NCBI RefSeq assembly: GCF_002750855.1
Contig: NZ_NWUC01000003.1
Coordinates: 124,001 to 188,000, forward strand
Length of the DNA: 64,000 nt
Source of the DNA: Neopararhizobium haloflavum
Lineage (GTDB): Bacteria > Pseudomonadota > Alphaproteobacteria > Rhizobiales > Rhizobiaceae
Direction of reading: 5' to 3'
Shown here one piece after another: positions 8,099 through 16,818 of this stretch. The translations under genes were made by a program, and so were the position numbers. Below the pieces are notes generated by a model. That model did not search any database. It was given only the letters and a program-made list of their open reading frames with translations, and was not told the origin of the DNA. Every line of letters starts with the position of its first letter. Position 1 is the stretch's first letter.

Positions 8099-9070
8099 TT
8101 ACGACGCTCGTCTGACGGTCTCGTAGACCAGCACGCCCGCCGCGAAGTCTTCCAGCGCGGCGCCGGTCGACTTGAACAGCGTGATCTCGTCATCGCGTGT
8201 GCGACCGGCATGGTCGCCGCGGCAAAGCATCGCGAGGTCAGCCACCACGTCGTCGCGCGATATGACACCGGACTTGATCGGCTGGGCCATGTCGCCGCCC
8301 TCTTTCAGCGCGCCATCGAACGTATCGACGAAGAGCGTCGCGCGCCGTACCGTCTCGTCGTCGCTTTCCCGCAGCTTCGGCGTGAAGGCGCCGACCAGAT
8401 CGACATGCGCGCCCGGCTTCAGCCAGCGCCCCTCGATCAAGGGCTTGTCCGAAATCGTCGCCGCGGAAACGATGTCGGCATGCCTGATCGCGTCCTCCCG
8501 ATCATCGACCACTTCCACTTCGAACGGATCGTCGGCGAGCACCTCGGCGACAGCCTGCGCGTTGTCGCGGCTGCGGTTCCAGAGCGTGACGTGGGAGATC
8601 GGCCGCATCGCGGCATGCGCACGCACCAGGTGTGGGGCAAGCTTGCCGGCGCCGATCATCGTCATGCGGCTGGCATTTTCCCGGGCGAGATACCGGCCGG
8701 CCAGCGCCGAGGCCGTGGCGGTGCGCCAGACTGTCAGTGCCTGGCCATCGATCAGCGCAAGCGGTTCGCCCGTCAGGCCATCGCTCAAGAGATAGGCGCC
8801 CATCACGGCAGGTTTGCCGAGCGCATTGTTGTCCGGGCTCACGGTGACGAGCTTCACGCCGATATAGCCCTGGGACGAGCTTCCGCGATCGCAAAAGTTC
8901 GTCCAGGCAGGCATGAGCAGCAGCGTGGAATCGGCACCGTCGGGCCGCTCGATCGTATGGTGATGCCGCGTCGGCGCCTCGATGCCCTCTGCAAACGTTC
9001 GCGCCAGCGCATCGGCGAGGGCGTTGTAGCTCAAGGCCGCATCGACTTCGGCCGCGGATATGATCTGCAT
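8099..9070 (-). CDS. Ornithine cyclodeaminase / mu-crystallin family protein
   Basis: NAD(P)-dependent enzyme of 323 residues. It has the family N-terminus (ISAAEVDAAL), the TVWRTATASALAGRYLAR block, the dinucleotide-binding MTMIGAGKLAPHLVRAH and the NRSRDNAQAVAE segment. Family members include ornithine cyclodeaminase, alanine dehydrogenase and ketimine reductase; motif reading alone cannot separate them. It lies 23 bases downstream of the LapA-domain gene on the same strand and converges on coxG with a 27-base gap. An arginine/ornithine catabolic role would need a partner arginase or deaminase, which is not in the window. Confidence 0.88.
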   Translation of the reverse strand: MQIISAAEVDAALSYNALADALARTFAEGIEAPTRHHHTIERPDGADSTLLLMPAWTNFCDRGSSSQGYIGVKLVTVSPDNNALGKPAVMGAYLLSDGLTGEPLALIDGQALTVWRTATASALAGRYLARENASRMTMIGAGKLAPHLVRAHAAMRPISHVTLWNRSRDNAQAVAEVLADDPFEVEVVDDREDAIRHADIVSAATISDKPLIEGRWLKPGAHVDLVGAFTPKLRESDDETVRRATLFVDTFDGALKEGGDMAQPIKSGVISRDDVVADLAMLCRGDHAGRTRDDEITLFKSTGAALEDFAAGVLVYETVRRAS

Positions 9071-9093
9071 GCTTTCTCCGGACCTTGCGCGGT

Positions 9094-9438
9094 TCAGCCG
9101 CGACCGGGCAGCGCCGTCGTCTGGCGCGCCAGATCGTTGGCTCGCTCACGCTGCCTGTCGGCCTCGATGTGCCATTTGGCTGCTTCGTAATGCTCGCTGC
9201 GGGCGCGCTTGCGATAGCGGCTCTGCGTAAACCATGTCGCCATGCCACCGACGACGATGCCGATCATCAGGGCGACGAAGAGGAAAACAAAGAAAGGCCC
9301 GGTCACCGACAGAACGCTGTCGCTGGGCTCGAACGGGTTCAGGGCCAGTGTGACAGGCCCGCGATTGGCGATCGACAGGACGATCAGCACGATGGCGACC
9401 GGCAACAGGATGACGAGATTGACGAGTCTCTTGAGCAT
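9094..9438 (-). CDS. LapA-domain (DUF1049) inner-membrane protein
   Basis: Small 114-residue membrane protein with two transmembrane helices, about 4-24 and 45-68, and a basic coiled-coil-prone tail (RYRKRARSEHYEAAKWH). This matches the LipopolysaccharideAssembly protein A (LapA) domain. In E. coli LapA works with LapB to tune LpxC turnover. In alphaproteobacteria this gene is usually next to ihfB and sppA, as here. The role in LPS control is inferred from the domain; no lapB-like gene is nearby. The 96-base gap from ihfB leaves room for its own promoter, although none was recognised. Confidence 0.85.
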   Translation of the reverse strand: MLKRLVNLVILLPVAIVLIVLSIANRGPVTLALNPFEPSDSVLSVTGPFFVFLFVALMIGIVVGGMATWFTQSRYRKRARSEHYEAAKWHIEADRQRERANDLARQTTALPGRG

Positions 9439-9534
9439 TCAACGGCCCTCAGAACGGGGTTACAACCAGAGGCAGGCGCGACAGCAACATCGGCGTGTGG
9501 CGGATACGTCTCCCGGAGGCGCTTGGGTCTGACC

Positions 9535-9825
9535 CTAGCTGGCCTGATCGGGATTGAGCCGCTCGCGCAGTTCCTTGCCTGTCTTGAAGAAGGGTACCCA
9601 CTTCTCCTCGACGAAAACGGTTTCGCCGGTGCGCGGGTTCCGTCCCGACCGAGAGGGTCGGTTCTTGACCGAAAAAGCTCCGAACCCGCGCAGCTCGACC
9701 CGATTTCCATCGGCCAGCGCGGTGGTGACTTCATCCAGGATCGCATTCACGATGTTCTCGACATCGCGGTGAAACAGATGCGGATTGCGCGATGCGATGA
9801 TCTGCACCAGTTCCGACTTGATCAC
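9535..9825 (-). CDS. ihfB: Integration host factor subunit beta
   Basis: HU/IHF-family DNA-bending protein of 96 residues. It has the dimer core ([29 protein letters not shown]) and the DNA-binding arm ([22 protein letters not shown]). [18 protein letters not shown] end is typical of the beta subunit. The start is GTG at 9825, which overlaps the upstream sppA stop as GTGA (9822-9825). A 112-residue reading beginning inside sppA is unnecessary. The sppA-ihfB pairing is common in alphaproteobacteria. It would pair with an IhfA encoded elsewhere. Confidence 0.96.
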   Translation of the reverse strand: MIKSELVQIIASRNPHLFHRDVENIVNAILDEVTTALADGNRVELRGFGAFSVKNRPSRSGRNPRTGETVFVEEKWVPFFKTGKELRERLNPDQAS

Positions 9826-10808
9826 GGTGTATTCCCCCAGTCGTCTCGTGCTTGTCCGCCGCCAAACTGCCAAACCGAGACAAGACCGTCAAGAAACAAC
9901 TTCCGGTCGCTAAGCCCCTCAAATGCCTCGCCGAAGGGGAGGTTGGCTCCTGCCCACTGCGAGATCGCGGCGGCGAGCGCCTCGGCAAAGAAGAAGCGGT
10001 TCTCCTGCTCTTCCTCCCATTCGATGATTTCGAGATTGGCCGGAACCGAGCGCTCCTCGAAAAAGGCGCGGATTTCCTGCTCCGCACCCAGGGCATCGAT
10101 CAATCCGTTGTCGAGCGCCTGCCGTCCGGTGAAGATGCTGCCGTCCGCCAGGGCCAACGCTTCACCTTCACTCATCTCACGGCGCTCGGCGACGATATCG
10201 ACGAACCACTCGTAGGAATCCATCACCAGAGCGCGGATCATCTCTTCGGCGGCAGGATCGGCAGGCTCGAAGGGAGACGGCTCGGCCTTGAGCGGGGCGG
10301 ACTTCACGGAATCAACCGAAATGCCGAGATTGTCCAGCAACTCCGAGACATTGCCGTACTGAAAAAGGACGCCGATGGAACCGACGATCGACGCCTCGCC
10401 GGCGACGATGTGGTCGGTCGCACTGGCGATCATGTAGCCTGCGGAAGCGGCAAGGCCACGCACCTCGGCAGCCACGGGCTTCTGCTCGGCGACGTCGCGA
10501 ACGGCCTTGTAGATGCGCTCCCCGCCATAGGTCGTGCCGCCGGGCGATTCGATCGCCACGATCAGTGCCTTGACGGAAGGGTCGTCCTTAATGTCTTCAA
10601 GACGTTCCAGCAGGTCTTCGTCGGCGGTGACCACACCCGAAACCTCGACGCGCGCGATATGGTCGCGTGTGCGCTCGCCCTCGCCGGCAAGGCCGCTCAT
10701 TCGGCCAAGCCCTGCCACCAGGGCAACGAGCGCGACAAAGGCCGCAATGCGCCAGAAGGTCAGTTTGCGCCTGAGGCGCCGCCGGTCGGTGATGCCCAGA
10801 TTGTCCAC
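9822..10808 (-). CDS. sppA: Signal peptide peptidase SppA, short form
   Basis: Membrane-bound serine peptidase (family S49) that digests cleaved signal peptides. One N-terminal transmembrane helix is seen (about 15-35). It is followed by [18 protein letters not shown], the catalytic serine region [22 protein letters not shown], and the lysine region [14 protein letters not shown], consistent with a Ser/Lys dyad. The start at GTG 10808 is preferred because GGATGGAG precedes it; that gives 328 residues, usual for the short form. A longer frame to 10919 exists. It is the first gene of a sppA-ihfB unit. Confidence 0.94.
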   Translation of the reverse strand: MDNLGITDRRRLRRKLTFWRIAAFVALVALVAGLGRMSGLAGEGERTRDHIARVEVSGVVTADEDLLERLEDIKDDPSVKALIVAIESPGGTTYGGERIYKAVRDVAEQKPVAAEVRGLAASAGYMIASATDHIVAGEASIVGSIGVLFQYGNVSELLDNLGISVDSVKSAPLKAEPSPFEPADPAAEEMIRALVMDSYEWFVDIVAERREMSEGEALALADGSIFTGRQALDNGLIDALGAEQEIRAFFEERSVPANLEIIEWEEEQENRFFFAEALAAAISQWAGANLPFGEAFEGLSDRKLFLDGLVSVWQFGGGQARDDWGNTP

Positions 10809-11192
10809 GGGACTCCATCCTTCGTCGCTGACCCATCGCGGGCCGATTGGCCGTCGGTCTACCAGAGTGCGTGGTCGTTTGCCATTTAAAATGAAGCAAC
10901 TAGGGACAGGCCTCATCAATATCGCCGCACCGGTGTTCGATATACGAGAGATGAAAGAAGACGCGCGAAGGGCGACTACCTTGGCTTGGCGAGAGCTTCA
11001 ACGCGGCAGGCGGAGGGTGGATCGCGCATTCGCGATGGATCGGTTCGATCGTTTCGGTCCTGCTGGTGGACCGGATTTTCAGCTTTGCATGTCGATTTCG
11101 GCTCGCCGGTAAACCGCAAAATAACCATATTGGCCCGATGTAGAGCGAAGCAAAGCTTGATGAGGTCGGGCCGTCTGGCACAATACCTGATC
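10809..11192. other. Intergenic region between divergent sppA and lptC; no gene recognised
   Basis: A 384-base stretch between sppA (minus) and lptC (plus). Short open frames on both strands have no recognisable protein pattern. Promoters for both directions must lie here or close by, but I found no convincing -35/-10 pair. In many Hyphomicrobiales a ribonuclease D gene precedes lptC; it is not here. Confidence 0.5.
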
Positions 11193-11924
11193 ATGACCGC
11201 ATCCGGACCAGAGACGAAACAGACGCACCCCACCATGGCCAGTGTCGAACATCAGATGGGCCAGAGCGGCCGTTTCGCCGGTCGCTCGGCGGTTCAGTAC
11301 CAGCGGGCTCTGCGACACTCACAGCGTGTCGTCATGCTCAAGTGGCTGTTCCCCGCTTTGACGGTGCTCGTCGTCGGTGCGCTCGTCGCCGTCTCGCTGC
11401 TCAGCCGTGCCCTACCCGACAACGTCACCGTCGAGCGCGCATCGATCTCGGATGGCACGATCATCATGGAGAATCCCGTGTTGACCGGCCAGACCGGCGA
11501 CGCGCAAACCTTTACCGTCAATGCATTCCGGGCCCTGCAAAGCGTCGGCAGCCCCAACCTCATCACGCTGAACGCCATATCCGCCGAGCTTCCGGTCAGC
11601 ACCACGCAGACGGCCAAGGTCGAGGCCGAAAGCGGCCTTTACGACCGGACTGCCGAAACTCTGACACTCGATGCACCGTTTCGCATCAAGAGCTCGGACG
11701 GGCTGGAAGTGGAGATGCAATCGGCCGCCTTCGACCTGGCGGCCGGAGAGATGCGCTCCGATGCGCCCATAACGCTGCGCAACGGCAACACCTCGCTTGT
11801 TGCGCAGTCGGTTCGGATAAGGGATAACGGCGAGACCATCCGCTTCACGCGTGACGTGCGGATGACAATCGACCCCTCAACCCTGAGGAACAGCCAGAAA
11901 GACGGCGAACACAATGGCGACTGA
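11193..11924 (+). CDS. lptC: LPS export protein LptC
   Basis: Bitopic inner-membrane component of the Lpt bridge, passing LPS from LptB2FG to LptA. The protein has a cytoplasmic N-tail with GRFAGRSAVQYQRALRHSQRV. One transmembrane helix follows (LKWLFPALTVLVVGALVAVS), then a periplasmic beta-jellyroll with DNVTVERASISDGTIIMENP and SGLYDRTAETLTLDAPF. I place the start at ATG 11193 (243 residues); ATG 11235 (229 residues) is equally possible because neither has a clear ribosome binding site. It overlaps lptA by 11 bases, so the two are coupled. Confidence 0.92.
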   Translation: MTASGPETKQTHPTMASVEHQMGQSGRFAGRSAVQYQRALRHSQRVVMLKWLFPALTVLVVGALVAVSLLSRALPDNVTVERASISDGTIIMENPVLTGQTGDAQTFTVNAFRALQSVGSPNLITLNAISAELPVSTTQTAKVEAESGLYDRTAETLTLDAPFRIKSSDGLEVEMQSAAFDLAAGEMRSDAPITLRNGNTSLVAQSVRIRDNGETIRFTRDVRMTIDPSTLRNSQKDGEHNGD

Positions 11925-12501
11925 AGCGACGATCAGGCAAGCTTTTGACGGGTCGGTATCCAGATATGCCGCCACTGCGATGCTGAGTGCGCTGCTGATG
12001 CTTGGTCCCGCCCTCTCCCCTGCCGATGCGCAGCAGGGCATCGAGCGCAATTCCAATTTCGCCCTCTCCAACGATGAGCCGATCCAGATCGAGAGCGACG
12101 AACTGGAAGTGAGCGAACAGGACGGTCGCGCCAACTTCATCGGCAACGTCAATGTCGTTCAGGGTGACATGCTGCTGAAGGCCGGCCTGATGACTGTCTA
12201 TTACAGCGGCGAGAGCGGATCGGTATCGACCGGAACGGCCGCGATCGAGCGGATCGAACTCGCCGAGAGCGTCTATCTGCAGTCAGGTGAACAGACCGCG
12301 ACAGCCGACGCCGGCACCTATCAGATGGATTCCGAACTCCTGACATTGAGCGGCGATCGCGTCGTGCTGTCGGAAGGCGACAACGTCCTCGTCGGCTGCA
12401 AGCTGACCGTCGAAGTCGCAAGCGGCAATGCCCGCCTAGAAAGCTGTGGCAACCGCGTTCAGATCCAGCTCAATCCGAATTCGCAGCGCAACGGCCAGTA
12501 G
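11914..12501 (+). CDS. lptA: LPS transport periplasmic protein LptA (OstA-like)
   Basis: Periplasmic bridge protein that carries LPS across the periplasm. There is a signal-peptide-like segment (AATAMLSALLMLGPALSPADAQQ, cleavage near residue 40). It is followed by the OstA/LptA repeat pattern: PIQIESDELEVSEQDGRANFIGNVNVVQGDMLL and YQMDSELLTLSGDRVVLSEGDN. Two cysteines near the C-terminus (VGCKLTV and LESCGNR) may pair. The 195-residue length is usual. It begins inside the end of lptC and is followed 35 bases later by lptB, making a contiguous export operon. Confidence 0.95.
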   Translation: MATEATIRQAFDGSVSRYAATAMLSALLMLGPALSPADAQQGIERNSNFALSNDEPIQIESDELEVSEQDGRANFIGNVNVVQGDMLLKAGLMTVYYSGESGSVSTGTAAIERIELAESVYLQSGEQTATADAGTYQMDSELLTLSGDRVVLSEGDNVLVGCKLTVEVASGNARLESCGNRVQIQLNPNSQRNGQ

Positions 12502-12536
12502 CGGCAGCCACTCTTGCCGCCAGCGGGGACCCCCGA

Positions 12537-13334
12537 TTGTTTGCACGCTTCTTCAGGGGCAAGTCCCCGACCATCGAACGCGCCGAAACCGACGCACCGG
12601 CCAGCCGCTATGACGGAACGCTGATCGCGCGCGGCCTGACCAAGCGCTACAAGTCGCGCGCCGTGGTCAACGGCGTTTCCCTTGGCGTCCGGCGCGGCGA
12701 AGCGGTCGGTCTTCTCGGCCCCAACGGTGCCGGCAAGACAACCTGTTTCTACATGATCACCGGCCTCGTGCCCGTCGATCACGGCACGATCGAGATTGAC
12801 GGGCACGACGTCACAGCCATGCCGATGTATCGTCGGGCGCGGCTGGGAGTTGGATATCTGCCCCAGGAGGCGTCGATTTTCCGGGGGTTGAGCGTTGAGG
12901 AGAACGTCCGCGCCGTCCTCGAAGTTGTCGAGCCGGACCGCCGGGAAAGGGCGCGCAAGCTCGCCGAACTCCTGGAAGAGTTCCATATCTCGCATCTGAG
13001 CAAATCACCGTCGATCGCCCTGTCCGGCGGCGAGCGACGACGGCTGGAGATCGCGCGGGCGCTCGCCTCCGACCCAACCTTCATGCTGCTCGACGAACCC
13101 TTCGCCGGGGTCGATCCGATCGCGGTGTCCGACATTCAGAATCTGGTGCGTCATCTGACGCGGCGTGGCATCGGGGTTCTGGTGACCGACCACAATGTCC
13201 GCGAGACGCTGGGACTGATAGACAGAGCTTACATCATCCATCAGGGCGAGGTGCTCACACATGGGCGGCCGGACGAAATCGTCGCCAATCCCGACGTACG
13301 GCGCCTCTATCTCGGCGAGCGTTTCACACTTTGA
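12537..13334 (+). CDS. lptB: LPS export ABC transporter ATPase LptB
   Basis: Cytoplasmic ATPase that powers LPS extraction with LptF/LptG, which are not in the window. All ABC motifs are present: Walker A GPNGAGKTT, Q-loop near YLPQEASIF, signature LSGGERRRLEIARAL, Walker B FMLLDEPFAGVDP and switch histidine in TDHNVRET. The start used is TTG 12537, seven bases after GGGGA. No ATG exists before the conserved LIARGLTKRYKSRAVVNGVSL, so a non-ATG start is likely. The 265 residues fit the family. It is third in lptC-lptA-lptB and precedes rpoN, the standard alphaproteobacterial order. Confidence 0.96.
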   Translation: MFARFFRGKSPTIERAETDAPASRYDGTLIARGLTKRYKSRAVVNGVSLGVRRGEAVGLLGPNGAGKTTCFYMITGLVPVDHGTIEIDGHDVTAMPMYRRARLGVGYLPQEASIFRGLSVEENVRAVLEVVEPDRRERARKLAELLEEFHISHLSKSPSIALSGGERRRLEIARALASDPTFMLLDEPFAGVDPIAVSDIQNLVRHLTRRGIGVLVTDHNVRETLGLIDRAYIIHQGEVLTHGRPDEIVANPDVRRLYLGERFTL

Positions 13335-13462
13335 GCCGTCCAGCGGCCAAAAGCCGCGCCACTTGACCTCACCGGCTAAAAAAGCAATTTTCGGGCCAGT
13401 TCGCCGGCTATCGCGCAATTCCCCTGCGCTCCGGTGGTGTTCAGGGAGCCTTTCTGTTCGCC

Positions 13463-15001
13463 ATGGCCCTTTCAGCCAGTCTCCAATTGCGTCAGGCCCA
13501 GTCTCTGGTGATGACCCCGCAGCTGATCCAGTCGATCCGGCTGCTGCAATTGACCCATCTCGAGCTGAACCGCTTCATCGAGCAGGAAGTGGAGCGCAAT
13601 CCGCTGTTGGAACTGGCGAACGAGGACGGCGAGCCGGCGGGCTCTGCCGACCGGCCCGATGTGCCGTTCGAGGCCGCCCCTGCTTCGGACGAGACCGACT
13701 GGGCTGCCGCGGGGGTCACGCAGGATGGGGAAAGCCTCTCCGACCGGCTCGATACCACGTACGAGAACGTCTTTCCCGATGACAGTTCGACCGTGCGCGC
13801 CGCATCGCCGGAGCTTCTGGACAGCTGGAAGTCGATGCCCGGCGGAAACGGAGCCGCGAGCAGCGACGTTCACGACCTCGACGAGTTTGTCGCCGGACGC
13901 CGGACTCTTCGCGACCACGTCGCAGAACAGATCGCTCTGACCTTCAGGGACCCGGCGGATCGCCTGATCGCGGCAGAACTATCCGACCATCTCGATGAGG
14001 TCGGTTACATTGCCTTCGAGCCAGAAACGCTGGCCGCCCGACTGGGGGTCTGCGAAAGCGACCTCATGCGGGTTCTCGGCATTCTTCAGCAGTTCGAGCC
14101 GCCCGGCCTGTTCGCCCGTTCGCTCGCGGAATGCCTCGCACTGCAACTGGCGGCACGCGATCGGCTAGACCCGGCCATGACGGCGCTGCTTGAGCACCTC
14201 GACCTGCTCGCCCGGCGCGACTTCGCCGCTCTGAGACGGATCTGTGGCGTCGATGACGAAGACCTGATCGAGATGCTCGCGGAAATCCGCGCGCTCGACC
14301 CCAAGCCCGGCCTCGGCTTCGATGGCAGCCACAGCGAAACCATCACGCCGGACGTCATCGTTCGACCCTCGGCGGATGGCAAGTGGCATGTCGAACTGAG
14401 TTCGGATGCCCTGCCCCGCGTCCTCGTCAACCGGTCCTACTATGCCGAAGTCTCCACCAGGGCCGCACGGAGCGAGGATGACCAGGCGTTTCTCGCCGAC
14501 TGCCTTCAAAGCGCAAATTGGCTCACCCGCAGTCTCGACCAGAGGGCCAAGACGATCATGAAGGTGGCGAGCGAAATCGTTCGCCAGCAGGACGCCTTCC
14601 TGATGAACGGTGTGACGCATCTGCGCCCTTTGAACCTGCGCGCCGTCGCCGATGCGATCGGCATGCACGAGTCGACCGTCAGCCGGGTGACGTCGAACAA
14701 ATACATGATGACGCCGCGCGGCATCTTCGAACTGAAATATTTCTTTACCGTCTCCATCGCCTCGTCGGCGGGCGGCGACGCTCATTCGGCCGAGGCGGTG
14801 CGTCAGTCCATCCGCGAAATGATCGCGCGGGAGGAGGCCGACGCCGTGCTGTCCGACGACGACATCGTTAAGGCGTTGAAAGCGCAAGGAGTCGAACTGG
14901 CGCGCCGAACCGTCGCAAAGTACAGGGAATCGATGGCCATTGCCTCATCCGTCCAGCGCCGCCGGGAGAAACGGGTCCTGGCTGCGCGTGCTGCCGGCTG
15001 A
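13463..15001 (+). CDS. rpoN: RNA polymerase sigma-54 factor RpoN
   Basis: Alternative sigma factor for nitrogen and related regulons; it needs AAA+ activators. The N-terminal glutamine/leucine-rich region I is clear (LQLRQAQSLVMTPQLIQSIRLLQL), as is the core-binding region (about 115-320). The helix-turn-helix is HESTVSRVTSNKYMMTPRG, and the C-terminal RpoN box is a perfect ARRTVAKYRE. The 512 residues are normal. Its neighbours hpf and ptsN are its usual partners and link nitrogen control to the PTS-Ntr branch. A hairpin terminator follows at 15095. Confidence 0.98.
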   Translation: MALSASLQLRQAQSLVMTPQLIQSIRLLQLTHLELNRFIEQEVERNPLLELANEDGEPAGSADRPDVPFEAAPASDETDWAAAGVTQDGESLSDRLDTTYENVFPDDSSTVRAASPELLDSWKSMPGGNGAASSDVHDLDEFVAGRRTLRDHVAEQIALTFRDPADRLIAAELSDHLDEVGYIAFEPETLAARLGVCESDLMRVLGILQQFEPPGLFARSLAECLALQLAARDRLDPAMTALLEHLDLLARRDFAALRRICGVDDEDLIEMLAEIRALDPKPGLGFDGSHSETITPDVIVRPSADGKWHVELSSDALPRVLVNRSYYAEVSTRAARSEDDQAFLADCLQSANWLTRSLDQRAKTIMKVASEIVRQQDAFLMNGVTHLRPLNLRAVADAIGMHESTVSRVTSNKYMMTPRGIFELKYFFTVSIASSAGGDAHSAEAVRQSIREMIAREEADAVLSDDDIVKALKAQGVELARRTVAKYRESMAIASSVQRRREKRVLAARAAG

Positions 15002-15094
15002 GCCTTGCAGGCCGGAAGCCGGCCGGTCGGGAGGCGGACCGTACGTCTTGTGTTATTGACATCGATGGGCATCGCGCGTAAGTGCCCCGCCCAG

Positions 15095-15124
15095 CCGGCC
15101 GAAAGGGCCGGTTTTTGGTTTTTT
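15095..15124 (+). terminator. Rho-independent terminator after rpoN
   Basis: Stem CCGGCC (15095-15100), loop GAAAG, stem GGCCGG (15106-15111), then a T-rich run interrupted by GG. It lies 94 bases after the rpoN stop. Confidence 0.75.
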
Positions 15125-15231
15125 CGGGACCAACGTGCCCAGAAATGACCTTTATATCGGAAACCGGTACCAGACAGGCATTCAGAACCGATGATGCGAT
15201 GCTGCGCAGGGGCAAATGCACCTCGTGCCGC

Positions 15232-15260
15232 TTGGATGCATTCGAAGCTTGGCATAAGCT
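15232..15260 (+). promoter_or_regulatory. Candidate sigma-70-type promoter for hpf
   Basis: TTGGAT (15232-15237), 17-base spacer, TAAGCT (15255-15260). It would start transcription about 30 bases before the hpf ATG. It fits with the terminator upstream, which would otherwise isolate hpf from rpoN transcription. Confidence 0.3.
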
Positions 15261-15296
15261 GAAATCGCAAATCACGGGATTAGGAAAGGGTTCTCC

Positions 15297-15872
15297 ATGA
15301 ATGTGCGCGTGTCTGGAAAACATATGGAAATCGGCGAGACCTTCCGCACGAAGATCGAGGATCGCATAGCTGATGCCGTGCGCAAATATTTCGACGGCGG
15401 CTATTCCAGCCAGGTCACGGTGGAAAAGTCCGGCTCGCGCTTCACGGCTGACTGCAAGGTCCACCTCGACACGGGCGTGGTTCTCCAGGCCACCGGAGAA
15501 TCGCAGGATCCCCAAGGCGCATTTGACGGCTCTTCGGAGCGTATCGAAAAGCGCCTGAGACGCTACAAGCGCCGCCTCAAGGACCACCACGCCGGCAATG
15601 GCCAGGCCAAGGACCTCGAAGTGGCCTATCGCGTCATGGACGGCGGAATCGACGAGGACGACGAAATTCCTGAGGATTATGCTCCCGTCATTGTCGCAGA
15701 AAGCTCCAAAGTGCTAAGGACGATGACTGTAGCAAGCGCCGTCATGGCACTCGACCTGACGGACGAACCGGTTCTGATCTTTCGCAATGCCGGCAACGAC
15801 GAGTTGAACGTGGTGTACCGCCGGCAAGATGGCAACATTGGCTGGGTTGATGCAGCCAACACAAAATCCTGA
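15297..15872 (+). CDS. hpf: Ribosome hibernation promoting factor, long form
   Basis: Long-form HPF of 191 residues, which dimerises 70S ribosomes into 100S particles during stationary phase. The N-terminal S30AE domain (about 1-100) begins NVRVSGKHMEIGETFRTKIEDR. An acidic linker (GGIDEDDEIPEDY) follows. The C-terminal dimerisation domain (about 130-185) has APVIVAESSKVLRTMTVASAVMALDL and FRNAGNDELNVVYRRQDGNIGWV. GGAAAGGG precedes the ATG. It lies between rpoN and ptsN, the usual arrangement. The long form is standard for alphaproteobacteria, which lack a separate RMF. Confidence 0.96.
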   Translation: MNVRVSGKHMEIGETFRTKIEDRIADAVRKYFDGGYSSQVTVEKSGSRFTADCKVHLDTGVVLQATGESQDPQGAFDGSSERIEKRLRRYKRRLKDHHAGNGQAKDLEVAYRVMDGGIDEDDEIPEDYAPVIVAESSKVLRTMTVASAVMALDLTDEPVLIFRNAGNDELNVVYRRQDGNIGWVDAANTKS

Positions 15873-15944
15873 CGACAACGAAAGGCGGCAGCGCCTGCCA
15901 GAACGGCGATGCCGCCCGTCCGAGGGTGAACGCGAGGAATAGGA

Positions 15945-16409
15945 ATGGCTCTGGCTGATCTGCTTGCCCAGGACGCGGTGTTGCCCGCGCTCAAGGCAAA
16001 CTCGAAGAAGCAACTCCTTCAGGAGCTCGCATCGAAAGCCGCTGAAATCACCGGTTTGTCAGAGAGGGAAATCTTCGACGTCATCCTGCAACGCGAGCGG
16101 CTCGGCTCCACGGGCGTCGGCAGCGGCATCGCTATTCCGCACGGAAAGCTGCCTTCGCTCGACCATATCGTCGGGGTGTTCGCGCGGCTTGATCAGCCGA
16201 TCGATTTCGAAGCGCTCGATGACCAGCCGGTGGACCTCGTGTTCCTGCTCCTTGCGCCGGAGGGCGCAGGCGCCGATCATCTCAAGGCGCTGTCACGGAT
16301 CGCCCGCGTCCTTCGCGACGCGGATACGGTTGCCAAGCTGCGCGCCAGCAATTCCGCCTCGGCGATCTACACCTTCCTCACGCAAACCGAAGCTTCGAAC
16401 GCGGCCTGA
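15945..16409 (+). CDS. ptsN: PTS IIA-like nitrogen-regulatory protein PtsN (EIIA-Ntr)
   Basis: Phosphoacceptor at the end of the PTS-Ntr relay (PtsP-NPr-PtsN). It carries no sugar but regulates K+ transport, nitrogen and stress functions. The 154-residue protein contains the active-site histidine H66 in GVGSGIAIPHGKLPSLD and the EIIA fold segments VDLVFLLLAPEGAGADHLKAL and ISRIARVLRD. It follows hpf by 72 bases. A 14-bp perfect hairpin lies directly downstream and separates it from the convergent DUF1150 gene. Confidence 0.97.
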   Translation: MALADLLAQDAVLPALKANSKKQLLQELASKAAEITGLSEREIFDVILQRERLGSTGVGSGIAIPHGKLPSLDHIVGVFARLDQPIDFEALDDQPVDLVFLLLAPEGAGADHLKALSRIARVLRDADTVAKLRASNSASAIYTFLTQTEASNAA

Positions 16410-16427
16410 ACGCCGTGTCGCTCGCTT

Positions 16428-16460
16428 TGGCAAAGGCACGATGGACTCGTGCCTTTGCCA
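16428..16460. terminator. Bidirectional hairpin between ptsN and the DUF1150 gene
   Basis: Perfect 14-bp inverted repeat (16428-16441 with 16447-16460) and a five-base loop, placed between two convergent stop codons. There is no T-run on either strand, so it may act as a transcript-stabilising 3' hairpin rather than a strict intrinsic terminator. Confidence 0.7.
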
Positions 16461-16470
16461 CTGATCGAGG

Positions 16471-16758
16471 TCAGTGTACGCTAACCGTGCTGAGCTCGTT
16501 TTCAGCTGCCTTGTAGAAGGCGCTCGAACGGCTGTCGCTGAGCAGGATCGGCGTACCATCCGCACCAAAGAGTGCCCAGAGATCGAGACCTGGCTCCAGA
16601 TCGGGTGCCTGAGGAAACTTCTCCGCGACCTCATCGGAACGCATCTTGCGGATGTAGCCGACCTCTCCATTGCCAAGGTCAGCGAGTTCCGTTGCGGTGA
16701 TCGTGGCAGCCAATGCGTGGCCTGCCGGGTCCTTTTGCGTCAATTCCTTGAAAGCCAT
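16471..16758 (-). CDS. DUF1150 family protein
   Basis: Small 95-residue protein of unknown function found in alphaproteobacteria, usually next to an hsp20 gene as here. Visible features are a central GEVGYIRKMRSDEVAEKFP block, then PGLDLWALFGADGTPILLSDSRSSAFYKAAENELSTV. The start at 16758 is chosen from GGAGAAAAGCA upstream; a longer frame to 16815 would add an unlikely tail. It follows hsp20 by 60 bases and is probably co-transcribed. No transmembrane helix or catalytic motif is evident. Confidence 0.88.
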   Translation of the reverse strand: MAFKELTQKDPAGHALAATITATELADLGNGEVGYIRKMRSDEVAEKFPQAPDLEPGLDLWALFGADGTPILLSDSRSSAFYKAAENELSTVSVH

Positions 16759-16818
16759 TGCTTTTCTCCAGAAGCGAGGGAACCCGGTTGGGAATTGCCG
16801 GACCTCGCTCGACAAGTT

